Shown: one piece after another, positions 1 to 5,591 of the stretch
Position numbering within the stretch: position 1 is the stretch's first letter
How the letters are laid out: every line of letters begins with the position of its first letter
Assembly: GCA_943328715.2 (NCBI GenBank)
Contig: CALQBB020000079.1
Location: 1-5,591, forward strand
Reading direction: 5' to 3'
Source of the DNA: Polynucleobacter meluiroseus
GTDB lineage: Bacteria > Bacteroidota > Bacteroidia > Flavobacteriales_D > Crocinitomicaceae
DNA: 5,591 nt
Made by a program: the position numbers and the translations under genes
The notes under the pieces: generated by a model
Told to the model about the DNA's origin: nothing
The model's input: the letters and a program-made list of their open reading frames with translations, nothing else
The model's database searches: none

Positions 1-887
1 AATCCAATTTCTTTGTTCGATAAGGGAACAATTGGACGCGCTAAAATCACTTGATTATACAATTTCTGTTGTTCCAAGGCAGCAGCTAAGGCAAGAAGTG
101 TCTTTCCGGTTCCGGCCACGCCTTGTAAGGCCACTAATTTGATGTCGTTGTTGAGTAGTGCATGAAAAGCAAACGCTTGTTCGGCATTTTTCGGTTTGAT
201 TCCGTAAATAAATTCCTTTTCGATGCGGTCAACGCGATCCGTTAGGTGATTGTAAAAAGCAAGTGCGGAAGTTTTTCCATTTTTCAGGATATAGTAACCG
301 TTTACTTCCTTTTTTTCTCCTAGATTTCCATCTTCAGGAACACTTCCTTTTGTGAATATTTCACGGATATAGGTCGATTCTAATCCTTCAATGTTATAGG
401 TGCTTGAAGCTTGAATTTCATCTGAATGAACCTTTCCTGTCTGATAATCTTCCGCTACTAATCCGAGCGCCTTTGATTTGATGCGCAGGTTGATGTCTTT
501 GGTGACGAGAATCACTGATTTTCGTTTTTCCTTTTCTTTCAGGAAGAGCGCCGCATTGATGATTTTATGATCATTTTTATAGGCTCCGTAAATATCCTCC
601 GCATTTAATTGAGTGGGAGCATGTTCCATGATAATCTTGAAATTTCCGAGTCCAGGGCCGAGCGGAATCCACTCTTGTAGAGAACCATTTCCTGACAGTC
701 GGTCAATGAAACGAATAACCTCTCGAGCGGAGAAATTTTTCGTGTCGTTCCCTACCTTAAACTTATCTAGTTCCTCCAATACCGTGATTGGAATAGCGAC
801 ATAATGCTCATCAAAATTTGAGATAGAATCGAAGTCGTGCAGCAAGACAGAAGTGTCTAGGACGAATATTTTTTGAGATTTAGCCAT
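1..887 (-). CDS. phoH: PIN-PhoH fusion protein (YlaK/PhoH2 type), 3' end cut by window
   Basis: I translated this frame by hand: 295 residues are visible from the ATG at 887-885, then the window ends. Residues about 7-150 form a PIN nuclease domain. The expected acidic metal-binding residues are present: D11 in FVLDTSVLL, E38/E39 in TVLEELDKF, D106 in KNDHKI and D131 in VTKDINLR. A linker follows, then IKPKNAEQAFAF (230-241) and the Walker A P-loop GVAGTGKT (256-263, bases 99-122), with ARPIVPLSNKEIG at the cut end. This order is that of the PIN-PhoH (PhoH2/YlaK) family, whose mycobacterial members are known RNA-unwinding, RNA-cleaving ATPases. A cytoplasmic role in RNA turnover is inferred from the family. 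Walker B and the rest of the ATPase lie outside the window. The gene follows the epimerase gene by 69 bases on the same strand, so it could be co-transcribed or have its own promoter. Only a weak purine-rich stretch precedes the ATG. No frame break is seen. Confidence 0.93.
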   Translation of the reverse strand, partial: MAKSQKIFVLDTSVLLHDFDSISNFDEHYVAIPITVLEELDKFKVGNDTKNFSAREVIRFIDRLSGNGSLQEWIPLGPGLGNFKIIMEHAPTQLNAEDIYGAYKNDHKIINAALFLKEKEKRKSVILVTKDINLRIKSKALGLVAEDYQTGKVHSDEIQASSTYNIEGLESTYIREIFTKGSVPEDGNLGEKKEVNGYYILKNGKTSALAFYNHLTDRVDRIEKEFIYGIKPKNAEQAFAFHALLNNDIKLVALQGVAGTGKTLLALAAALEQQKLYNQVILARPIVPLSNKEIG

Positions 888-956
888 TCGTTTTTTCTTT
901 GAAAGTACCTTTTTTTGGATTTCAATGAATAGAATTGAGTGTTAAATAATAAATAA
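888..956 (-). other. AT-rich spacer between epimerase and PhoH genes
   Basis: This 69-base gap separates two same-strand genes. It is strongly AT-rich next to the epimerase stop codon and contains a run of T on the plus strand (A in the transcript) just before the PhoH start. I see no hairpin followed by a U-tract, so no intrinsic terminator is supported. I also find no exact Bacteroidota -7 box (TAnnTTTG); the nearest is TACTTTCA on the minus strand, a partial match. Read-through from the upstream gene is therefore as plausible as a separate weak promoter. Confidence 0.5.
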
Positions 957-1850
957 TTATTTCGGGAATAATACTTTTAAGGCTTTGTTCAGTTTGTCGA
1001 ATTTAAATTCAAAACCCGTATTCTTTATTTTATCGTTCGACACACGAAGGTCAGAAAGGACAAGCATAGAGCGCTCACCTAGAATGAATTTAAGAATTCC
1101 ACTTGGCACAGGCGGTAAGAAGAATGGTCGATGCATGTATTTTGCAATTCCTTTCATCATTGAACGGTTTGTATCACAATCAGCAACAGCGTTATAGGTT
1201 CCTTCTAATTGTTGATCCATTCCGAAAACGATCATTCGACAAAGGTCATCGATATGAATCCATGGATGGTATTGATTTCCTGATCCTAGAGGTGAACCGA
1301 GTCCAAAAAACACGGGTCGTTTCATTGCGCTAAGAGATCCGCCTCGGTTGGAAAGTACCATGGCGATGCGCAATTTCACGTATGGACAAATTCCCTCAAA
1401 GCGGTCATGTGCCTTTTCCCAATCGTGTACAAGAGTACTTAGGAAATCTGAACCATACTCGTCTGTTTCTTGAAAAACTTTATTTTGACCTAAATCATAG
1501 CAATTGACACCTGAGGCCCCAACATAGTAGGTTAAATTTGGCATTTTAGCAGCAAGTTCACTTAAAAACTCGGTCGATTCAACACGGGAATCAATTAATT
1601 CTTGTTTTCGGGAAGTGGACCAGTTTTTATCTCCAATATTTGCGCCAGCGAGGTTGATTAACACATGAATTCGACTGAAGTATTTTTCGTCGACTTGTTT
1701 TGTTTTGGGATTCCATTGTATGTGCCCTTGTTTACGCGCATTGCGGGAAAGTTTGTAAACGCGGTAACCACGTTCCTTAAGGATCTTTGTCAATTGCTTG
1801 CCAATTAATCCAGATCCACCAGCGATTAAAACAGTTTTCGTTTCTTCCAT
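957..1850 (-). CDS. TIGR01777/YfcH-type NAD(P)-binding epimerase-like protein
   Basis: A complete 297-residue protein, the usual length for the TIGR01777 group of the extended short-chain dehydrogenase family (E. coli YfcH is a member). The Rossmann fold starts with GGSGLIG (11-17) and continues with LSR (34-36), which often favours NADP, then INLAGANI (65-72) and W77 with DSR (87-89), all typical of this group. LRIAMVLSNRGGSL (160-173), GLGSPLGSG (183-191) and WIHIDDL (197-203) match the family core, and the C-terminal part (about 245-297) corresponds to the DUF1731 region. The usual active-site stretch around SAxGxYG is altered here to SGVNCYD (113-119); Y118 is kept. The ATG at 1850-1848 lies 1 nt after the lipoprotein stop and 10 residues before the glycine-rich loop, so the start is secure and translational coupling is likely. 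The substrate is unknown for most of the family; a cytoplasmic oxidoreductase or epimerase is inferred. Confidence 0.93.
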   Translation of the reverse strand: MEETKTVLIAGGSGLIGKQLTKILKERGYRVYKLSRNARKQGHIQWNPKTKQVDEKYFSRIHVLINLAGANIGDKNWSTSRKQELIDSRVESTEFLSELAAKMPNLTYYVGASGVNCYDLGQNKVFQETDEYGSDFLSTLVHDWEKAHDRFEGICPYVKLRIAMVLSNRGGSLSAMKRPVFFGLGSPLGSGNQYHPWIHIDDLCRMIVFGMDQQLEGTYNAVADCDTNRSMMKGIAKYMHRPFFLPPVPSGILKFILGERSMLVLSDLRVSNDKIKNTGFEFKFDKLNKALKVLFPK

Positions 1851-1851
1851 C

Positions 1852-2109
1852 TTACTTACAATCTTCTCTCAATTTCAATAATTCCTCTCCATTTTTTAAG
1901 GCATACATCTCGCACAGCTTATTTTTGGAAGCAATCAATTTTTTCAATTTCACACTATCCTCTTTCGTCGCTTGTCGTTGCCATATTTTTTCTGTTAAGG
2001 CATTCACTTCCTTACTTTTATCCATACACGAACAAAACTTCTCATCCGTTCTGTGACAAGAGAGCAGGAGAAGCGTTAAGAAGGCAAGGAATACACGTTT
2101 TTCTAACAT
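1852..2109 (-). CDS. small Cys-rich putative lipoprotein, function unknown
   Basis: An 85-residue protein that I do not recognise as a named family. The N-terminus has a basic residue pair (K4 R5), a hydrophobic stretch (6-16) and LLSC (15-18), which looks like a signal peptidase II lipobox with C18 as the lipidated residue; Leu at the -2 position is less usual but acceptable. The mature part starts HRTDEKFCSCMDKS, then becomes a charged, probably helical region. Besides C18 there are four cysteines (C26, C28, C66, C84), enough for two disulfides in the periplasm or a small metal site. Stop and next start are 1 nt apart, so it is the first gene of an operon with the epimerase-like gene. A near-consensus -7 box lies upstream at 2133-2140. 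The start ATG at 2109-2107 has no Shine-Dalgarno, as is common in this phylum. It is probably real because of the lipobox and the tight spacing. Confidence 0.8.
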   Translation of the reverse strand: MLEKRVFLAFLTLLLLSCHRTDEKFCSCMDKSKEVNALTEKIWQRQATKEDSVKLKKLIASKNKLCEMYALKNGEELLKLREDCK

Positions 2110-2110
2110 T

Positions 2111-2122
2111 TTTTCGCGAAAA
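2111..2122. repeat. 12-bp perfect palindrome TTTTCGCGAAAA
   Basis: TTTTCGCGAAAA is its own reverse complement and sits one base upstream of the lipoprotein start codon, between it and the putative -7 box. It could be an operator for a dimeric regulator or lie in the 5' leader of the lipoprotein mRNA. The four-base CGCG core in an otherwise AT-rich spacer makes it stand out, but a palindrome this short can occur by chance. Confidence 0.45.
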
Positions 2123-2132
2123 TTTAAGAATT

Positions 2133-2140
2133 CAAATGTA
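2133..2140 (-). promoter_or_regulatory. putative Bacteroidota -7 box (TACATTTG) for lipoprotein-epimerase operon
   Basis: Read on the minus strand this is TACATTTG, an exact fit to the Bacteroidota sigma -7 consensus TAnnTTTG. It lies 23 bases before the lipoprotein ATG, so transcription would start about 15 bases upstream of the gene. A convincing -33 TTG at 17-23 bases spacing is missing; a TTG occurs only 9 bases upstream. This is a motif match with correct placement, not proof. Confidence 0.5.
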
Positions 2141-2162
2141 GCATTAATTCAACTAATTCCAT

Positions 2163-2170
2163 TAACTTCG
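2163..2170 (+). promoter_or_regulatory. weak candidate -7 box (TAACTTCG) for S41 peptidase gene
   Basis: TAACTTCG differs from TAnnTTTG at one position and lies 12 bases before the peptidase ATG, which would leave a very short 5' leader. No clear -33 TTG is seen. It is listed only because the divergent arrangement requires a rightward promoter in or near 2110-2182, and this is the best match I find there. Confidence 0.2.
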
Positions 2171-2182
2171 ACTCACTCTTTC

Positions 2183-3676
2183 ATGCAAAAATTTTACCTC
2201 CTTCTTGTTCTAACTATTCTGAGTACATTCCACGGAAGTACGCAGGATTGTCTCTCCTATTTCCGCTACTCAAAAGATGAAATCAGTGAAGCGAAATTAT
2301 GTCCAGAAGCCATGAAAGCAGACATTGAACAGCTACATGAGCATATTCTTGAAACACATCCGAATCCAAGTTTATATTGTGGAGTGGAAGCATTTGTTGG
2401 CGGATACAAAGAGGCATTGAAGTCGTGTTCCACAGAAAAGACAATGATTGAATTCATTCAAATTGTCACACGTTATTTGGGAGTCATGAAGGACTCTCAC
2501 ACCAATTTAAATCCAAGAGATTATTTGTATTTGGGGCCGAAAGACCGTGCTGTTCTCCCCTTTTTTGTTGTTAGAATCGACAAACGGTTTTATTTGGAGA
2601 GTATCTATAAGAATGATTTTCCCATTGGAAGTGAAATTCTCCAAATCGATGCATACAGTTTGGATAGTTTATTTGCAATCAGCAAGAGATTAAGTTTTTC
2701 CGAAGGCAATGCAGGAAGTGCACAAGAAGAAATCGCCCAGCGTATGATTGGGGCTACATTCAACCTGTTGCATCGAGCTAATTTAAGCGATAAAGCCAAA
2801 TTTAAGCTGGTAAATTTAGCTGGCGACACGATTGTACAGGAAGCGCATTATGTTAAATCTGGCCAATATTTAAAAGATCGAAGTATCGATTTAAAAGGTC
2901 CCGTTCATTATTATATTGACAAGAACAAGCGTTGTGTGTTGACCATTGAGTCCTTTGATCCAATCTCACTCAAAAAATTCAAAAAGCAGATTGATGCTTG
3001 TTTTACAGAAATAAAGAAGCAGAATGTGCAAGAATTATACATTGATTTACGTGATAATTTAGGTGGAATGTTGCGTGCTCAAGAATATGTTTTGAGTTAC
3101 TTAAATCTGAGTGGCGCGCCTTTACAGATGAATTACTTATACAAAAGAAGTCATTTCGATCGATTTGCATTGCTCCCATTTTACCAAGAGAAGCAATTTA
3201 AAAACAGAGCGGAGCGCGTTTATCCAAACGGACTTATTAGTCAGGAGTACGATTTTTACAAATCCCCGCTGGGAACAACACGCACGATTTTATATGCATA
3301 TACGCCCCAGAATAACCTGAATTATACGTACCGCGGGAAATGCAGCTTAATTACGAATGGTTCGTCTATGTCCGCATCCGTTTTATTCGCTGGTTGGTTT
3401 AAAAGCACGACAAGAGGAGAAATCATCGGGACACAATGCATGGGAGGAATAGGCGGGACATTTGGAAACAGTGCCCCATATACCCTAGATCATTCGAATC
3501 TTCACTTGATGGTATCTACCTTGAAGTTTACACCTAAGGATCGTTCCAGTATTGATTTAAAGGCAATCGAACCAGATCACGTCATCTCGATTAATCGTGA
3601 ACAATTGATTCAGAAAAAGGACCCTGTTTTAGAATATCTGCACATTCAAAAGGAATCAAAAAAGAAAGTAAAGTAA
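2183..3676 (+). CDS. secreted S41-family serine peptidase (or homologue)
   Basis: A complete 497-residue protein. Residues 1-20 are a signal peptide with a Leu-rich core, so it is exported, probably to the periplasm or surface. The N-terminal domain (about 21-110) has four cysteines (C23, C40, C66, C82) and ends in KDSHTNL (103-109), where S105-H106 resembles the Ser-His pair of tricorn-type S41 enzymes. A PDZ-like turn follows (G149-D156, GSEILQID). The S41 core is recognisable from DLRDNLGG (288-295) and TNGSSMSASVLFAGW (391-405), with S397 aligning with the family nucleophile. The lysine that CtpA/Prc enzymes carry 25 residues later is G422 here, so this is not a standard Ser-Lys processing protease. 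The acidic partner is not clear; D453, D458 and E463 are candidates. IEPDH (462-466) fits the family's C-terminal motif. Substrate unknown; it could also have lost activity. The last 21 bases overlap the convergent yqaA-type gene. Confidence 0.88.
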   Translation: MQKFYLLLVLTILSTFHGSTQDCLSYFRYSKDEISEAKLCPEAMKADIEQLHEHILETHPNPSLYCGVEAFVGGYKEALKSCSTEKTMIEFIQIVTRYLGVMKDSHTNLNPRDYLYLGPKDRAVLPFFVVRIDKRFYLESIYKNDFPIGSEILQIDAYSLDSLFAISKRLSFSEGNAGSAQEEIAQRMIGATFNLLHRANLSDKAKFKLVNLAGDTIVQEAHYVKSGQYLKDRSIDLKGPVHYYIDKNKRCVLTIESFDPISLKKFKKQIDACFTEIKKQNVQELYIDLRDNLGGMLRAQEYVLSYLNLSGAPLQMNYLYKRSHFDRFALLPFYQEKQFKNRAERVYPNGLISQEYDFYKSPLGTTRTILYAYTPQNNLNYTYRGKCSLITNGSSMSASVLFAGWFKSTTRGEIIGTQCMGGIGGTFGNSAPYTLDHSNLHLMVSTLKFTPKDRSSIDLKAIEPDHVISINREQLIQKKDPVLEYLHIQKESKKKVK

Positions 3677-4087
3677 GATAACGATTGCATAGCGCAGGAT
3701 TTTACCGATAGCAAAAAAGACAAATGTCAAGACTTTAGGCGCTCGAAAGAAACCGAGTACGACACCAATAAGGTCACCGATTAATGGAAGCCAAGAAAAC
3801 AAGGCAAGCCACACACCGTATTTATGAACGCGGTCCTTCCATTGTTCAATTTGCTCCAAACTCACATGAATTTTCTTCAGCCAAATTGGCTTAGCGAGAT
3901 AGCCGATGTAATAATTCAATATGGCACCAAGTGTATTTCCTGATGAAGCGACTAGTAAACATACGAGCGGATCATAATGATACGCAAGCATTCCGATGAG
4001 AAAAGCCTCTGATGCAACAGGAAGTATCGTCGCTGCAAAAAAAGCGCTTAAAAACAATCCTACATATCCTATTTCGAATTCCCACAT
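3656..4087 (-). CDS. yqaA: YqaA-family small membrane protein (SNARE-associated/DedA-like)
   Basis: A complete 143-residue protein when started at the ATG 4087-4085. This is close to E. coli YqaA (about 142 residues), and the motifs line up: ATILPVASE (19-27), SGNTLGA (49-55), SWLPLIGDL (98-106) and GKILRY (128-133). Several hydrophobic segments (about 8-36, 40-63, 92-112, 119-142) show an inner-membrane protein with re-entrant or transmembrane helices. The DedA/VTT superfamily includes lipid transporters and scramblases, but the job of YqaA is not settled. The reading frame stays open further upstream to a TTG at 4120, but those 11 codons lie inside the terminator hairpin of the neighbouring gene, so I reject that start. 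The ATG is 3 nt after the terminator U-tract, leaving no space for a separate promoter after the terminator. The 3' end overlaps the S41 peptidase gene tail to tail; no own terminator is visible. Confidence 0.92.
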   Translation of the reverse strand: MWEFEIGYVGLFLSAFFAATILPVASEAFLIGMLAYHYDPLVCLLVASSGNTLGAILNYYIGYLAKPIWLKKIHVSLEQIEQWKDRVHKYGVWLALFSWLPLIGDLIGVVLGFFRAPKVLTFVFFAIGKILRYAIVILLYFLF

Positions 4088-4090
4088 AAC

Positions 4091-4117
4091 AAAAAAAGGC
4101 CGGTATAACCGGCCTTT
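4091..4117 (-). terminator. intrinsic terminator of T9SS-sorted protein gene
   Basis: On the minus strand, AAAGGCCGGT (4117-4108) pairs perfectly with ACCGGCCTTT (4104-4095) around a 3-nt loop, giving a 10-bp stem rich in G-C. It is followed by an unbroken run of T reaching 4091, seven T in all with the first three counted in the stem. It begins 19 bases after the stop codon of the upstream gene (4137-4139). This is a textbook Rho-independent terminator for leftward transcription. In the plus direction the stem is also followed by few T residues (TTTC), so it is essentially one-way. Confidence 0.93.
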
Positions 4118-4136
4118 CAAGATTTCAATTAATCAA

Positions 4137-5591
4137 TTATTTTTTTACGAATTTTTTCGTCAACACTGTTCCGTTAGAAGCAATATTCACAAAGTAAACT
4201 CCGCTATTCCATTTTGCTGATTCAAGTGCCACATTGTGTGTTCCTGAAGTCAATTGGTTTAATGTTGTATTTTGAACTTCTTTACCAGCAACATCCAAAA
4301 CAGTAACTGTTACATCCGATGCATTCAATAATTCAAATTGCAATGATGCGATACCATTTGAAGGGTTCGGCATAATCACTGCTTGTTGTACTTGTTCGAT
4401 TTCTTCCGTTCCTAAAACTGGATCAAAATTCAAACGAACGTAAGGTGTTGACGTTTGGTAGAACAATGTAGATGTTGTAATGTCATTTCCATCTAATAAG
4501 AAAGATGTTTGCGCTGGTGAAGTACCTGCATTTGACACTTTCAATCCACTAGTGAAAGAACCAACTACAGCTAAGTACGTAGTTCCAGCAGTAACATTTA
4601 CATAAGGCTCAAGCTCGATTACCAAGTTCGTGTTTAGGTTATTCGCTGCTAAAACTAAAGGTGCAGATTCTGATTCATATACGAAATCACCTGATACTGG
4701 ATCAATTGAGTATAATTTTGTATAGATTTCTGTTCCAACAGTTGCGCCATTTGTTCCATTCGGAAGACGGACGTTGATTGCTTTTAGTAAAGCGTCTTGG
4801 AAAATATCATATAAGTTTCCTGTTTCGAAACCAGTTGTTCCATTAGATGTACTTCCAGAAACAACATTGTTGTCACGTGCGTAAATAAAGTTAGATACGT
4901 TGAACGTGATATCAGACATGGCATTGTTTGCGGAAACATCATCCGTTGAATCTGCTGTAATGTTGCGTGTTACTGTGTAAGCACCTACTGTAGCAGCTGG
5001 CGTAAATTGCGTTGCTACGGTTACATTTAAAGTATCCAAAGAAACGATTGTTGCTGGCGCACTAGAACCAACAAAAGCACCACTGTTCACATTTACGTTT
5101 AATTTCACATTCGATTGGTTATTCACCCCACCGTTGAAGATGTCCGCAGAGAAATCAATTGGCGCAACTTGTGCTGTTGGGATTTGGTAGTAATGAAGTC
5201 CAACTGAACCCCAATCTGTACCCGTAACTACAAGATCATTTGTTGGGTTTGTCACCAATTTCACGTCATCAATATACCAACCGTAGGTAATCCATACATT
5301 TGGATTCGTTGCTGAGTTAGGGTAGTTTGTTGTCCATTGAAAACGGACCCAAAGTTGACTTGGAGCACCAGTTAAAAATGGAGCTAAATTCACGGATTTT
5401 GAATCTGGATTCGTGTATGCTGAACCACCTGATGCAGAAAGTACTGATTTATCTAAGTTATTTCCAACAGAAACCCATGTAGTACCATTTGTACTGATTA
5501 ACATTTCTTGTAAATCATTAAAACGAGCGCCGTATTGTTTAAACTGCAAAGAGATTTGATTTGAACCTCCAAGGGCAGCGACATCAATTGG
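4137..5591 (-). CDS. T9SS-sorted surface or secreted adhesin-like protein, N-terminus outside window
   Basis: The frame is open to the right edge, so the true start and signal peptide lie beyond 5591; 484 residues are visible. Residues about 1-112 look like a MAM/concanavalin-type beta-sandwich: ISLQFKQYG, STNGTTWVSVG and the typical ending YGWYIDDVKL. Residues about 115-245 resemble a CARDB-like Ig fold (NDLVVTGTDW, PIDFSADIFNGG, SANNAMSDITF). A further beta-rich module (about 247-390) starts YARDNNV and contains DALLKAINVRLP, GTTYLAVVG and PYVRLNF, a pattern I have seen in other Bacteroidota secreted proteins. The last 78 residues (407-484, bases 4140-4373) form a type IX secretion type A sorting domain: MPNPSNG, then VTVLDVAGKEV, SGVYFV and the Lys-rich end KKFVKK. 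This targets the protein across the outer membrane for release or surface anchoring. No catalytic domain is visible in the part present. The gene ends at a strong terminator. Confidence 0.9.
   Translation of the reverse strand, partial: PIDVAALGGSNQISLQFKQYGARFNDLQEMLISTNGTTWVSVGNNLDKSVLSASGGSAYTNPDSKSVNLAPFLTGAPSQLWVRFQWTTNYPNSATNPNVWITYGWYIDDVKLVTNPTNDLVVTGTDWGSVGLHYYQIPTAQVAPIDFSADIFNGGVNNQSNVKLNVNVNSGAFVGSSAPATIVSLDTLNVTVATQFTPAATVGAYTVTRNITADSTDDVSANNAMSDITFNVSNFIYARDNNVVSGSTSNGTTGFETGNLYDIFQDALLKAINVRLPNGTNGATVGTEIYTKLYSIDPVSGDFVYESESAPLVLAANNLNTNLVIELEPYVNVTAGTTYLAVVGSFTSGLKVSNAGTSPAQTSFLLDGNDITTSTLFYQTSTPYVRLNFDPVLGTEEIEQVQQAVIMPNPSNGIASLQFELLNASDVTVTVLDVAGKEVQNTTLNQLTSGTHNVALESAKWNSGVYFVNIASNGTVLTKKFVKK
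4140..4373 (-). other. T9SS type A C-terminal sorting domain (Por_Secre_tail)
   Basis: This is the coding stretch for the final 78 residues of the T9SS cargo protein. It starts MPNPSNG, carries the Ig-like core VTVLDVAGKEV and the turn SGVYFVNI, and ends LTKKFVKK. These elements in this order and at the extreme C-terminus are the marks of TIGR04183-type sorting signals, which are removed by the PorU sortase in known systems. The presence of a T9SS elsewhere in the genome is inferred. Confidence 0.92.

Noticed and set aside
613..804. Plus-strand open frame of 63 codons
   Set aside because: It is antisense to the PIN domain of the PhoH-type gene, whose catalytic residues are all in the minus frame.
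943..960. AT-rich near-palindromic stretch after the epimerase stop as a terminator
   Set aside because: It has no G-C stem and no U-tract in the correct place, so it does not meet the criteria for an intrinsic terminator.
985..1333. Two overlapping plus-strand open frames (985-1197 and 1103-1333)
   Set aside because: Both are antisense to the well-supported epimerase-like gene and look like random translations.
1787..2056. Plus-strand open frame of 89 codons
   Set aside because: It lies antisense to the lipoprotein and epimerase genes, which have clear family or lipobox evidence; its translation has no recognisable motif.
2183..3676. Naming the S41 protein CtpA or Prc
   Set aside because: The catalytic lysine of those enzymes is replaced by glycine and the N-terminal layout differs, so only the S41 superfamily level is supported.
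4088..4120. Upstream TTG start extending the yqaA-type protein by 11 residues
   Set aside because: These codons lie inside the terminator stem and U-tract of the previous gene, the initiator would be TTG, and the ATG at 4087 gives the usual YqaA length.
5547..5549. TTG as the start of the T9SS cargo protein
   Set aside because: The frame continues open to the window edge and the upstream codons (ending GGSNQIS) extend the same beta-sandwich pattern; no signal peptide is present here, so the gene is simply cut.
1..5591. CRISPR array, tRNA, IS element, defence or toxin-antitoxin system (the PIN domain at the left edge could suggest a toxin)
   Set aside because: No repeat-spacer pattern, cloverleaf, transposase or inverted-repeat boundary is seen; the PIN domain is fused to a PhoH ATPase and has no antitoxin gene next to it.

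Overview
The window reads as a chromosomal piece from a member of the Bacteroidota, most likely order Flavobacteriales. The evidence is a C-terminal type IX secretion (T9SS) sorting domain, AT-rich spacers, genes without clear Shine-Dalgarno sites, and one close match to the Bacteroidota -7 promoter motif (TAnnTTTG). A relative of Fluviicola/Crocinitomicaceae is a guess from protein style only. Six genes are visible: four complete and two cut by the window edges.

Left part, minus strand. Three genes run leftward from the divergent spacer near 2110-2182: a small Cys-rich lipoprotein (1852-2109), a TIGR01777/YfcH-type NAD(P)-binding epimerase-like protein (957-1850) starting 1 nt after the lipoprotein stop, and, after 69 AT-rich bases, a PIN-PhoH fusion ATPase/RNase (1-887). 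The PhoH-type gene runs off the left edge just after its Walker A region. The first two genes are almost certainly co-transcribed; the third may be.

Middle. A secreted S41-family peptidase (2183-3676) is transcribed rightward, divergently from the lipoprotein gene. Its 3' end overlaps by 21 bp, tail to tail, with a yqaA-type small membrane protein on the minus strand (start chosen at 4087).

Right part, minus strand. A large surface or secreted adhesin-like protein with a T9SS type A sorting domain (4137-5591) is cut at its N-terminus by the right edge. It ends just before a strong intrinsic terminator (4091-4117). The U-tract of that terminator stops 3 nt before the yqaA start codon, which is the most unusual arrangement in the window.

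No tRNA, rRNA, CRISPR array, insertion sequence or phage gene was seen, and nothing here clearly forms a new multi-gene system. The items worth checking are the terminator/start junction at yqaA, the non-canonical active site of the S41 protein, the coupled lipoprotein-epimerase pair, and a 12-bp palindrome in the divergent promoter region.
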